Assembly: GCF_017654505.1 (NCBI RefSeq)
Contig: NC_054536.1
Location: forward strand, 95,647,844-95,711,843
Reading direction: 5' to 3'
DNA from: Polyodon spathula
Taxonomy: Eukaryota; Chordata; Actinopteri; Acipenseriformes; Polyodontidae
Length of the DNA: 64,000 bases
Under the pieces are notes generated by a model, which saw nothing but the letters and a program-made list of their open reading frames with translations, had not been told where the DNA came from and searched no databases. Positions 23,461 through 36,570 of this stretch are shown one piece after another. The position numbers and the translations under genes were made by a program. How positions within the stretch are numbered: position 1 is the first letter of the stretch; each line of letters begins with the position of its first letter.

Positions 23461-24429
23461 ATTTGTGGTCTTATTTGTGTATTTGGTTTTATAGGACATA
23501 ACTTCTACAAAACACTCATACTGTGCATTTAAAAAAAGCAAGACAACTATTGTTTTGCCAATGCAACACGAATAAATAAAAAACCACAGCACTGCAATAT
23601 TTTCTCATTTTTACTGCAGTTTGGAGCAGTGGAATTCCTATTCCTGACAGTAACAGTACAGAGAATTGGAGCAGCAAGTTAAAGTAAATGACTTCCAAAT
23701 TTAAAAGCACATCTTCAATTAATTTACTTTTATAAACAAGACATCTGAAAACATACAGGTTGGGAAAAACAGGGGGGGAAGTTTAATTATGCCCTCAGCA
23801 GATCTACGGCATACAAAACGCAAAGATTACCACAACTGAAGAAAGTCAAAAACACATGCATAAGATGAACTTAATCAATTGAAGACATATATTGTATTTT
23901 ACATTTATGAGGCATATGTTGCAAATAAATGGTTTCATACATTTTTAAATATATTAATATTGCTAATGCATTCCTCAACTAAAAAAAATATGTCTTTCCA
24001 TGTTGGATTTAACTCTTTAAATACTGCATATATCTCAGTACTGGAAATGCGTTCCTGTCTCAACCCTGACAGCACAGCCCTGTTACACTGTCAGCGCTAT
24101 ATAACAGGCTTCAAGGACAGGAACATTAATGCAGCACTTCACAATCACAGAGTGCACAATTGCTGTGGATGTAAGTAACTTTCGTTACCATTCAGTGATC
24201 GAGAGGAATGGGGAGTTACAGGAAATGGTTTGTGTATAAGGCTGAAAATGCATATTATTTTAGAAGGCTGTAACTGTTGTCAGCACAAATGAGGTATCAT
24301 ATGTTATAGCTGGGTAAGACTTAGACACTAAAGGGAAATTTCTGTTTCCCACAACTTGTAGGCTCAAACAGTGACTGAGTTACGCATTTATTCGTACAAT
24401 TGACTTTATGCTGTACAATTGACTACAGG
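23461..24429. other. Unassigned AT-rich non-coding DNA
   Basis: No gene or repeat family recognised. Confidence 0.45.
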
Positions 24430-25425
24430 AGATGGTACTAATGACCAGTCTCTTGGTCTTGGCCTTACTAATGACCAGTCCCTTGGTCTTGTCTTACTAA
24501 CGACCGGTTCCTTGGTCTTGTCTTAGTAACGACCAGTTCCTTGGTCTTGGTCCTGGTCTTGGGCGAGGTCTTGCTAACGACCAGTCCCTTGGTCTTGGAA
24601 TTGGGGAAGGTCTTACTAACAACCAATCCCTTGGTTTTGGTCTTACTAATGACCAGTCCCTTGGTCTTGGTCTTACTAACGACCAGTCCCTTGGTCTTGG
24701 AAAAAAGGTCTTACTAATGACCAGTCCCTTGGTCTTGGGTGAGGTCTTACTAATGACCAGCCCCTTGGTCTTGGTTTTGGTCTTACTAACGACCAGTGCC
24801 TTGGTCTTGGACTTCGGCTAGGTCTTACTAACAACCAATCCCTTGGTCTTGGTCTTACTAATGACCAGTCCCTTGGTCTTGTTCCTGGTCCTGGGCAAGG
24901 TCTTACTAACAACCAGTCCCTTGGTCTTGGTCTTACTAATGGCCAGTACCTTGGTCTTGGTCCTGGTCCTTGGCAAGGTCTTACTAACGACCAATCCCTT
25001 GGTCTTGAGTGAGGTCTTACTAATGACCAGTCCCTTGGTCTTGGTCTTAATAATGACCAGTCCCTTGGTCTTGGGTGAGGTCTTACTAATGACCAGTCCC
25101 TTGGTCTTGGTCTTAATAATGACCAGTCCCTTGGTCTTGGGTGAGGTCTTTCTAACAACCAGTCCCTTGGTCTTGGTCTTGGTCTTGGTCTTACTAATGA
25201 CCTGTCCCTTGGTCTTGGTCTTACTAATGACCAGTCCCTTGGTCTTGGTCTTACTAATGACCAGTCCCTTGGTCTTGGTCCTGGACAAGGTCTTACTAAC
25301 AACCAATCCCTTGGTCTTGTCTTACAAATGACCAGTCCCTTGGTCTTGGTAGTACTAACAACCAGTCCCTTGGTCTTGGTCTTGGTCTTACTAATGACCA
25401 GTCCCTTGGTCTTGGGTGAGGTCTA
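24430..25425 (+). repeat. 30-bp minisatellite with variable inserts
   Basis: The core unit is ACTAATGACCAGTCCCTTGG followed by TCTTGGTCTT. Basic spacing is about 30 bases, lengthened in some copies by blocks such as CCTGGTCCTGGGCAAGG. About 30 copies are seen, with ACTAACAACC and ACTAACGACC variants. Both strands remain open for more than 160 codons (RPRDWSLV-type repeats on the minus strand), which is a repeat artefact. Confidence 0.9.
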
Positions 25426-26274
25426 ATACCATAATGACTAGACATTATAACTTTGTATATTCTGTATTTAGAGAGAATATATTAAGGGCCAGAAATGCAG
25501 AGAGCAGAACTGACAATGAGATTTGAGTAGTATTTAGCAGCTCAGCAAGGAAGAATTAAAAAAATGTGTAAGATATGTATAAAAAAAAAAAAAAAAAAAA
25601 CATGAACCCAGAGGCTGTGCTGTAAATATTCATTTCAAACAGAAAGTAGTGCATTTTGACTATTTTTTTCTGCCACAGCCACTTCAATGTTTTCATGAGA
25701 TATTCGGTGAATGCTGTTGAACAAGGCAACCGAGAAGGCCCTTTGACAGGTAATAAGCAGTAAACCACACTGGGCTGACTATCTAATACAACCATCAGAA
25801 AGCAGGTCAGGTATGGGGATACTGTTTCTTTAACACTTGCTTAGAACAGCAAAACCAAGCTTCAGTACCATTTTTAACAAGGATGGCCCTGCCACTCTTT
25901 AAGTAAAAAAAAACAGAGAGAGAGATAAATTACATTGACATTTTTATATCCATCTTTATCCAAGCATTCCAAAAATACATTTCCAGGTCATGCAGGCAGC
26001 TGCTGCACAGAGTTAGAAATAAAGAATGGAACAAATAGTAAATAAATAATAATAAAAACATATTGGAAATAACATCATTACTTTACATTTCTTTTTTTCA
26101 TTCTACAGCAAAGCATCACTAAGTTACTGTGATACATATTGGATCATCCGGTTATACCCTGGACCAAGTATGACAGGTTTTGATTATGTCAAACTCTTTA
26201 ACTGATAATAGATATTATTTATTAAAAGAAACAAACAAATAAATAAACAAGCAAATAAATATGGTGGTTCCAAA

Positions 26275-26343
<69 letters not shown>

Positions 26344-26944
26344 AACTAGCAATGTGCAGGCTTTATTTAGTGATCCTTAACTGTAGAAAGATGCTTCTCT
26401 GAATGTATTCACTTCAAGGGCTAACACCACCAGTTCATTCTGTTTGTCACTGTGTACTATGAATTACTCTGGAAAGATATACCAGACTTATACCTGTGAA
26501 TGAAAAAAAATAGGCTTTTAGAGAGCGATCTTATACACTTTGGCCAAGTTGACCCTACTGTATGCAGATGCACATTGAATTTAGACCCAGCACGAGGACA
26601 GGCTATGTTTGCATTGCAGTCACACCTGAGTGTTACCACAGCTACAGTATTGATCCAGAAAGACCAAAGTGGTGAATTTAGAAGCATACTGAAAACATCC
26701 TTGGCCTGCCCAATGGTCCCCTGTGGGAGTGTCTCAGGACAGGGAAACCTCAAACTGTACGAATACATTGTGTGTCTCCTAGAGTTTGCACTTGTTCTCT
26801 CATTCAAAAGATAATACTTTCTACAATGATTAACAGACAGCATATGTGAAATAAGGCAATGTGCATTAGTAAACTGTGCATGTACTAAGTGTATACGGAA
26901 CTGTGTCTATACTGTATATACTGTATATATAGCGAGAGAATAAT
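25426..26944. other. Unassigned non-coding DNA with microsatellites
   Basis: Contains an A run (25580-25600) and a (TA)n tract at about 26278-26339. No gene recognised. Confidence 0.45.
26278..26339. repeat. (TA)n microsatellite
   Basis: Pure TA tract of about 30 units. Confidence 0.97.
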
Positions 26945-27056
26945 GCATGGGGCAGTGTGTGATATGAGAATGCAATGCCCACCACTAGGGGTTTATCCCT
27001 GCATGCCACCCTGAGGGTGGGCATTACATTCTCATTCATCACACCCCACCCATTGC
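26945..27056. repeat. 112-bp foldback (MITE-like)
   Basis: Left arm GCATGGGGCAGTGTGTGATA with GAGAATGCAATGCCCACC (26945-26982) pairs with the reverse complement at about 27013-27056 (GGTGGGCATTACATTCTCAT, then CACACCCCACCCATTGC). A loop of about 30 bases separates the arms. It encodes nothing. It could be a miniature inverted-repeat element or a hairpin RNA source. Confidence 0.75.
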
Positions 27057-28012
27057 GATATTTTTTGTAATCTCTGGAGATCATTTTTTCCTGCCACAGT
27101 ACTAAAGTTCTGTGTTGCTTGTTGTGGGCTGCTGTTAATGCAGCCTGTGTTTCCTGTAACAGCTGTTCGGTTATTACGGGAAATACCAACTAGAGGAGCC
27201 AATTGGAACAATTGCTCACCAGTTTGAAAGGAGGTGTAACTGCAGTGTAAAAAAATGAAGATCATTTAAACCTTTTGTGCACATGCACAAAATAAACATT
27301 AAGGCATCTTTCCTAGGATTGATCTGTTTTGAACAGAGGATTGCTCGTTGTGCCTCACAGGTTAAGTCTTAATATAGTCTTCTAAAACTACACTGTAATG
27401 TAAAGCCTGTACAATTGATCCACCCTGTACCACCTGGATGCTACTGTAAACAAGATGATGCATCTCAAGGAGCCTTTCCTGGGAAGCTATTTTTAAATAT
27501 AATATACATTAATATTTACATGGATCTTCGGGGTAGAATAGATACAGATTTCATGTGGGTGGCGGGGTGGGCCAGGGGGTGCTCGTGACACGTTACATTA
27601 CGTTAACCATTTCAAACCTGAGAGCAAGTGATGGTGTAAACCTCCTGAGGAATCTTTCATCTGCTGTTCTTACAACAAACATGCATGAAAACAAAGCTAA
27701 ACAAAATTAACAAATCAATACATTCTCCTTCAGGTAAATTGTTGCAATTACCTCATGGAAAAATAGGTTTTTCCCTAATACTAAAAACTCATTTCAAGAT
27801 TACTTGCTTTTAATATGGAATTCCATTGCTAGATTATTATTTTTGTTTTTTTTCTGTTGCTCGGTAATGCATACCAGTTTTACAAAGTGCATGCGTTCAT
27901 TTTCTTTTTTCTTTTCTAACTGGCAAGCTAAAAAAAATCTTCCCTGCCCCCTTTGTTATCTTCAAATTGTACACAATCTTAAACCCAATAAAAATAGATA
28001 GATATATCTATA

Positions 28013-28081
<69 letters not shown>

Positions 28082-28677
28082 ATGCTCTTAAAAAATATAA
28101 ATAAATAAATAAATAAATCCGTAAGTAAATCAATCAGATGAAATCACCACATGGCATGTCTGCTATACAGCTGCCTCTAATGCACGTGCTGTGAGTGCCA
28201 ACACAATTTTGGCTTTTTAAATCTTTGTTTTATCTTAACTTTAAAGCAACCAGTCTAAATATAATTGCTCATAGAAAATAATACCTGATGCTCTTTAAGT
28301 TGTTTTGTATTCGCTTAACCAGGACACTCTATAGTGAAATCACTCATAATCGTGATCTGTTCAATATTCCCCTTCAGGCTCATGTGCAGCTTTTGGTTTG
28401 GTACCATAGGTGATATTCATGATTTTAGCCCACCAGAAATGGTTAATATAAGGCGTTTTTTCTTCTTTTTTTTTTCTAATGTCCCTGTTCCTCTGGAGTA
28501 GTAATCATCCATATGCTTCATGCTTGGGTTTCACTTCCGTATTTTTTTATGTTGCATGTACTCTTTAACATCCCTCACTTCACTTGGGGAAACAGAAACC
28601 AAAAACGAATTGAAAAGTTTAAGAAGAAATAGAGGTTTTGGAATAAACAAATAAACAAACAATAATAAGTTGTAGGC
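27057..28677. other. kcnk9 3' flank, probable 3' UTR in part
   Basis: This lies just downstream of the kcnk9 stop on the minus strand, so an unknown part is expected to be 3' UTR. No clear minus-strand AATAAA lies in the first 600 bases after the stop, so the cleavage site is not placed. A (TA)n tract occupies about 28006-28079, followed by AAAT repeats (about 28097-28120). Confidence 0.45.
28006..28079. repeat. (TA)n microsatellite
   Basis: TA tract preceded by TATCTA repeats from about 27995. Confidence 0.95.
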
Positions 28678-30464
<1,787 letters not shown>

Positions 30465-30550
30465 TTTTAAAGCTCCCGGGTTCGTGCCCGCCCACCGCCT
30501 GTGTGTGGATTGCCTCACCCTGTGTGATGCGCCTACCTGTGGGAGTGTAT
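30465..30550 (+). repeat. Dispersed repeat module, copy 1
   Basis: Contains GTGTGTGGATTGCCTC followed by ACCCTGTGTGATGCGCC. The module recurs at 31681-31720 (reverse) and 31801-31838 (forward). The preceding GGGTTCGTGCCCGCC looks vaguely like a tRNA B-box, but no A-box or tRNA fold is seen. Confidence 0.6.
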
Positions 30551-31493
30551 GCTTCCTAAGGTATAATGGATGACACAAGCTATATTTCTGATTTTTGTTT
30601 TTCAAATAGCACAATCAATTTGGACAGCCTCAGAAATCTCAATTCCATTGTATGATTACTCATTCTCTATAATATATGTGGGTGGTGAGGGGCAGCTGCA
30701 CTGGGGCCCAGACACTCAGATGGGCCCCGGGAGACGTCTGAAAGTTTGGGAAAAAATATGTATGAGTATGTAATCATTTATTTGCAGGGCCCTCCACCTA
30801 CATAGTTACCTTTTTCATTGCTGAAGTTTGTGTTTGTGTTACACCTCTTTCCCTGCTGCAGTTCTGTATGTTTCGAGGTGATTAAAAACACACTATAAGT
30901 GAGCGACTGCGTAAACCACATAGCAGTAATCCTGATCGCCATTTACCACCCTTAGAAGATACATCGGGGTGTGTGTGTTAGCCTGCGATTACTAATAGTG
31001 TAGTGTTGAATTTAAAGATGCCTGCAAAACATACCAGTGATGCACAAAAGCGTGAACAGAAGTAGGAGAAATTGTTGTTGGCTGCAAAGCTTCCTAAAAT
31101 CAGAGGCTTGAGTAAACCCTCTCTATAACCTATTATGATTTGACCACAAAGGCAGGCATTACATTTCCATGTACTTGGCTTTGTTACTCCCCTAAACTGG
31201 ACCGTGTATATTGCGAGTCAGGCTGGTTGTTTGCTGATCGTAGTGCACCTGCATAGAATGTGGCATGGGTCAGAGGAGTTCAAGACTATTTATTACACGG
31301 AACTATCGGTGAAGATTCCGAGGCTCAAACAAAACATGAGAAAAAATTCTGAAGGCAAGTTTTGGAGCGTCTCATCAATGTGACGCTTACATTGTCAATG
31401 TCCAAATTAGCTTTCAGATACTTTTTCTTTCTATTGTTATCCACTGTTGAAAAAACGAATTTCTATGCCCAGTGGTTTGTCTCAGTATCTTAA

Positions 31494-31540
31494 CCCTTTA
31501 CGGTCCAATGTGGGACCAGGTCCGACATTACAATATTTCA
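31494..31540 (+). mobile_element. Left end of a piggyBac-type element
   Basis: TTAA at 31490-31493 is followed by CCCTTTACGGTCCAATG and then GACCAGGTCCGACATTACAA, nearly the same terminus as at 17628 and (inverted) 2482. No matching right end is seen in the next kilobase, so it is truncated or its right end has decayed. Confidence 0.65.
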
Positions 31541-31660
31541 CAAAGAACACATTTAAACACCTATACTTAGCACAATAAAATACCAGTTGTTTGTCAAAAT
31601 AAAATCATCAATGTAGTTAAAATGTGAACACTTACAGTAATATTAAGATGTCAATTGTAT

Positions 31661-31865
31661 TGTAGCGATCTTGGTTAACGCAGGCAGACACATCACACAG
31701 GGCGAGGCAATCCACACACAGACCTCTCGCACTAAAGCGTAGAGTCGATACCGCCATACAAAAGAGCAAGTGTTACAGGCTAATTCTCACCACCGCCTTC
31801 CGCCCGTGTGTGGATTACCTCTCCCTGTGTGATGCGCCACGGGGTGAGAATAAGCCCGTAACACC
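31661..31865. repeat. Nested inverted-repeat module, copies 2 and 3
   Basis: CATCACACAGGGCGAGGCAA with TCCACACACA (31691-31720) is the reverse complement of the module at 31804-31834. Inside, GTGTTACAGGCTAATTCTCA (from 31770) pairs with TGAGAATAAGCCCGTAACAC (ending 31864). Together these form overlapping foldbacks. Family unknown. Confidence 0.65.
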
Positions 31866-32497
31866 AGCTCCATTGCAAGGAGCATATTTCGGGCTCATGT
31901 CTTCGCTTGTGATTAAGTCAGTTCTTTTTTGTTTTCTAAAATGATTTTTTTTTAAAACATAATATAACGTTAGATCAATATACATTAAACCAGATAACAA
32001 ACATAAAACCCCTTTTCTAACACATTTAAGTTTTAAACTTACGTGATTGACCCATCAAATAAGTATTGATTGGTAAGAAATTATTTAAAAGATCAAAAAC
32101 GATTTAAGTTATTTTAGACACAGTTTATTTCAGGTTGGCATTTCTCAGTGCTAGCAGGGTGCAGACTGCATATTTAGTTAATATTGAAACATATTAATAG
32201 CTTCAAATTAGTCACATAAAAACATATTAAATCAGAAGCATCAACTGGATTTTTAAATTAATGTTCTCAAGTACAAAAGTTAGTATGAAGACATTTCTAC
32301 AAGAACAAATGTCTGCATCTCAAATTTAGCCCACAGTACAAATGTATTCAATTCAACTCATAAGATAAAACAGCATGTATTCATGAATGCTGTAATTTAA
32401 TGCAAAAAGTCCCCACTATAAGTGTATTTCAGTCATTCAGCATAACCATACAGAACATTGGTATAGGTACGTAATTTGACTGAAATTCATAAAACAA

Positions 32498-32498
<1 letters not shown>

Positions 32499-32591
<93 letters not shown>

Positions 32592-32613
32592 ATTAATAAA
32601 TATAATAATAATA

Positions 32614-32682
<69 letters not shown>
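32499..32682. repeat. (ATT)n switching to (AAT)n
   Basis: About 29 ATT units are followed, after a short disturbed joint near 32590-32615, by about 22 AAT units. The two halves are complementary and can fold into one hairpin. Confidence 0.95.
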
Positions 32683-33070
32683 TTGTGTTTTATCATCAAA
32701 AAAGTTTACTTGTCTTGCAAGTCTATTTTCAATCGACAATACAGCCAATGCAGACAATCTCTCCTGAGACATTGTTGACCGCAGTTAATTCTTTATTATT
32801 AATTCTTTCAGCACTAGCAATGTTGGAATTGTAGCAGTCCAGTGTGGGTGCTGGGGAATCCTCTGATCAGGTCTTTCTGAATCAGCTACTGTACCACTGA
32901 AACAGAGAGTTTACGTCGTCAGGTAAGTGCAGAAAAGCCCCAGGACCATGTGAGAAAATTAGAACTCTTCCATACGGTAATGGACGAGCAAGCAAAATTA
33001 TTTCTCTAAACCGTAGCAAGGTAGTGAAAAAAAGATACATAAAATAACCCAAACCATTGAAGCAAAACAA

Positions 33071-33076
<6 letters not shown>

Positions 33077-33133
<57 letters not shown>
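33077..33133. repeat. (TA)n microsatellite
   Basis: TA tract preceded by GTGTGTA. Confidence 0.97.
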
Positions 33134-33139
<6 letters not shown>

Positions 33140-33579
33140 TGCTTCTTTCTGACAAAGCTGTAGTTGTCTTTTTTGCTCTTTACGCTTTGCACAACCCGAC
33201 TTGTTCTTTGATAGTGGATTTGATATATTGCCATTTTTTTAAATACATTTTAGAATCCATTGGTTAGTGTTACGAAAGACTTTCCTTTGGTGTCACACAT
33301 CTGCCCTATTGCCAGAGCTCCCGCTCTGCAATCCGTCTCTAGATAGAGAATCTGTTTGCTGTGCTTTGCAGATTTGTGTTTTGATTGACAGTACGCCAAT
33401 ACTACCTTGTTGTGGTTTCTTTTTTCACTCCTAGTAGATTAGATGACGCCTATATATTTTTGACATTGAGTCATTAAAGTGGGCTCAGAAAAAAAAAAGA
33501 AATTGACTCAGGGCTGGGCCCGGGTGCAGTTGAATATTACATGCTGTGTTTTTTTATTATGTGCAGTGGTGAGGTTAGC

Positions 33580-33669
33580 AGAGACATTTCCACAGCTGAA
33601 ATTTGAAGTGGCTCTATTGAACGATGAAATGATTGAGTTGCAGATAACAAAACGCTCAAACAAAACGCA

Positions 33670-33743
<74 letters not shown>

Positions 33744-34027
33744 CAGGAGATGGTGTTAGAGGAATTAGGGAATCAAGATGTAGGCACTTGTCATCATTGA
33801 TGAAGACTCTTCTTTGCATCCCTTACAGCAATGCAAGCAGTGAGAGAACATTTCAGTATGGTTCGGAAGACTGTAACGGACTTGGATAACTTTGTATGCG
33901 CTCTGTTATCATGCAACATCAACTATAGTGGACCTGTTCATAAAGGTTGCTTGTCTACCAAAGTATTGGCTGCTGCTAAATCTGCCACCTGTGTTCACAA
34001 CCAGAGCCACAGGGTCAACTTGCTTGT
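33580..34027 (+). pseudogene. hAT transposase C-terminal fragment
   Basis: Around 33575-33660 a stretch reads RLAETFPQLKFEVALLNDEM. After a TA array (33672-33741), the frame continues to CIPYSNASSERTF (about 33817-33855), the hallmark of the hAT dimerisation domain. A one-base shift follows, and the next frame reads SMVRKTVTDL and on through KGCLSTKVLAAAKSATC. The array and frameshift break it. The catalytic core is not recognisable. Confidence 0.7.
33672..33741. repeat. (TA)n microsatellite inside the hAT fragment
   Basis: TA tract of about 35 units that interrupts the transposase fragment. Confidence 0.97.
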
Positions 34028-34100
34028 AAAGCAAGTCATGGTTGTTATATTTGCTGTGCTTCCCTTTTAAAAAAACAATTAGAAGAAGCACTATATTGCA

Positions 34101-34612
34101 TTCTATCATTCCACCAAACTAATACCATTGAATAAAAGAGACTTCAGTTCACAAAATCTCCAGTGAAGGCCTGTTTTGGAGCTATGAGCTATTCACCATA
34201 CTGTCTCCCATATTATGAAAGCTTGGTGTTGACAGGTATGCATACCTACGATCATCCATTGTATTGTAACGACCCAGGGTCAACAGTTCAATGGCAGCAG
34301 GTGTTCAGGAACGTCAGAGACAGAAGATTCACCATCAATCAGGGGCTCAGCTTGCTGTGCAAGTGGCACTAAGTTGCAACATTGTTGGCACAAACCAAGG
34401 GACGACATGTTGCAACCATCAGGGGATCGAGAGAAATAAGGAATTAGAAACTGTACTTGGTGGCTGTAGCACATGGCCGAAACTGTGTTTTTGGACTTTC
34501 TTTTCTTTTCTTACTTTGTCACAGTCTGGGTAGCACTACGCTGCTCAGCTGTAATTCTACCACTGGCTGGTAAAGCAGCTTGATTAACCTGCCCAGTGTA
34601 GAGTCCCAGCTT
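34101..34612. other. Unassigned intronic DNA
   Basis: Contains TGTAACGACCCAGGGTC at about 34265, similar to the starts of some fish LTRs, but no matching end. No gene seen. Confidence 0.35.
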
Positions 34613-34613
34613 A

Positions 34614-35801
34614 ATAAGAACATAAGAACATAAGAAAGTTTACAAACGAGAGGAAGCCATTCGGCCCATCTTGCTCGTTTGGTTGTTAGTAGCTTATTGA
34701 TCCCAGAATTTCATCAAGCAGCTTCTTGAAGGATCCCAAGGTGTCAGCTTCAACAACATTACTGGGGAGTTGATTCCAGATCCTCACAATTTTCTGTGTA
34801 AAAAAGTGCCTCCTATTTTCTGTTCTGAATGCCCCTTTGTCTAATCTCCATTTGTGACCCCTGGTCCTTGTTTCTTTTTTCAGGTCAAAAAAGTCCCTTG
34901 GGTCGACATTGTCAATACCTTTTAGAAGTTTGAATGCTTGAATTAGGTCGCCGCGTAGTCTTCTTTGTTCAAGACTGAACAGATTCAATTCTTTTAGCCT
35001 GTCTGCATATGACATGCCTATTAAGCCTGGAATAATTCTGGTCACTCTTCTTTGCACTCTTTCTATAGCAGCAATATCTTTTTTATAGCGAGGTGACCAG
35101 AACTGAACACAATATTCAAGATGAGGTCTTACTAGTGCATTGTACAGTTTTAACATTACTTCCCTTGATTTAAATTCAACACTTTTCACAATGTATCCGA
35201 GCATCTTGTTAGCCTTTTTTATAGCTTCTCCACATTGTCTAGATGAAGACATTTCTGAGTCAACAAAAAAAAAAAAATCTTTTTCATAGATTTTCATAGA
35301 TTTTTCATAGATTCCTTCTCCAATTTCAGTATCTCCCATATGATATTTATAATGTACATTTATATTTCCTGCTTGCAGTACCTTACACTTTTCTCTATTA
35401 AATGTCATTTGCCATGTGTCTGCCCAGTTCTGAATCTTGTCTAGATCATTTTGAATGACCTTTGCTGCTGCAACAATGTTTGCCACTCCTCCTACTTTTG
35501 TGTCGTCTGCAAATTTAACAAGTTTGCTTACTGTACCAGAATCTAAATCATTAATGTAGATTAGGAATAGCAGAGGACCTAATACTGATCCCTGTGGTAC
35601 ACCACTGGTTACCACACTCCATTCTGAGGTTTTTCCTCTAATCAGTACTTGCTGTTTTCTACATGTTAACCACTCCCTAATCCATGTACATGCGTTTCCT
35701 TGAATTCCAACTGCATTCAGTTTGAGAATTAATCTTTTGTGCGGGACTTTGTCAAAAGCTTTCTGGAAATCGAAATAAACCATGAATTCAAGGACCGGCA
35801 A
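34614..35801 (-). mobile_element. CR1-type LINE, 5'-truncated with open RT frame
   Basis: A 371-codon open frame (35801-34686, minus) carries most of a CR1 reverse transcriptase and its C-terminal region. In order: FDFQKAFDKVPH (palm A), TSGVPQGSVLGPLLF, KFADDTKVGG (catalytic FADD intact), VRPHLEYCVQFWSP, LKELNLFSLEQRRLRGDL and the end SLGSISY-like motif before the stop. A small in-frame expansion (repeats of the TCATAGATTTT type near 35275-35315) inserts a KIYEKDFFFF-like segment. The 3' tail is CATAAGAA octamers on the plus strand (34613-34637). Endonuclease and ORF1 are missing, so it cannot move by itself. The intact frame suggests a fairly young copy. Confidence 0.9.
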
Positions 35802-35805
35802 ATCC

Positions 35806-36570
35806 TATGTGAGCCTCCTTCATTTTCCAGCAAATGCTACAGTGGTGATCAGAAGTGGGAACATGGATCGGACACTGTGGGTAATGAAGAGAAGGATCTG
35901 GGCGGGAATGTAGACAACACCATCACCAAAACGAATTGAGAGGCCAAGATGAAGCAATCTAAGGGAGCTGTCTGCGATAAGAGCCGCAGAGAGCGAGAGT
36001 GAGGCAGATGTAGTGGAAGCCATTGCCACGGAAAGTGAGCGGGCAGAGACAGTCAGTGCTGAGGGGTGAGAGCTGCACCCCACCCGTCAGCAAAAAGCTA
36101 CTGCCAGCCGGGGGGCTCAACTCCCCGCGAAATAGCTGACAGCGCCACAGCTACTCCTGGGCCTGCCATTGGCATGGGGAGGACCTGTGTGGGGGACTTC
36201 TGCCACGTCCCAGTCCGAGTGGAGGGGGTTCCATGCATGGCCTTGGTCTACCGGGATGGATGGTGATGTGGTTTGACCCTATGTGATCCAGGGGTGGATC
36301 CAGCTCGAACCAACAACGGTGCAGCTCCGCACAGTCACTGGGAAGCTGGCACCCCCTGCAGGGAAGAAGGACCTTGCCAATCCAGGTGGGCGGCCGGGCA
36401 GTGCACTACCCTGTGTGGGTAGCTGCAGTACAGGACCCCTGCATCCTCAGTCTGGACTTTTGAGGAGTGATGGCAGCCAGATGGACCTTCACATGGGGAC
36501 CTTAAACATCCAGGTGGGAAACCACCGCCCTCCTCCCGGGGCAGCCTGGTGGGAGATCAGTCTTTAGAAC
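35806..36570 (+). mobile_element. Gypsy-like LTR retrotransposon remnant
   Basis: TGGTGATCAGAAGTGGGA (35843-35860) resembles a primer-binding site complementary to the 3' end of tRNA-Leu, with one extra base, and sits right after a CTACA that could be an LTR end. Downstream, 36206-36255 reads HVPVRVEGVPCMALV and then diverges where an aspartic protease should have its D-T-G triad. IQLEPTTVQLRTVTGKLAP follows at about 36295-36352. The order fits a retroelement leader and protease. Frameshifts and the lost active site make it dead. It abuts the truncated CR1. Confidence 0.5.

Larger units (their letters stand above)
30680..34100 (+). mobile_element. Degenerate hAT-type DNA transposon
   Basis: The left part has a GGGGCAGCTGCACTGGGGCCC block (30690-30708) of the kind seen at hAT ends. 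An ORF start at 31018 reads MPAKHTSDAQKREQK and then stops, resembling the basic N terminus of hAT transposases. The C-terminal dimerisation region is at 33580-34020. In between lie a piggyBac end, a foldback module, AAT/ATT and TA arrays, and long non-coding stretches. The span is therefore an inference from two end fragments in the same orientation. Neither terminal repeat nor 8-bp target duplication was established. Confidence 0.45.

Noticed and set aside
24676..25331. Open frames with RPRDWSLV and KTKGLV repeats
   Set aside because: Translation of the 30-bp minisatellite in overlapping frames on opposite strands.
30465..30550. tRNA gene or tRNA-derived SINE
   Set aside because: Only a weak B-box-like motif; no A-box, anticodon stem or cloverleaf could be drawn.
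36066..36567. Short plus-strand open frames taken as a new gene
   Set aside because: They read as frameshifted pieces of a retrotransposon protease region instead of an independent gene.
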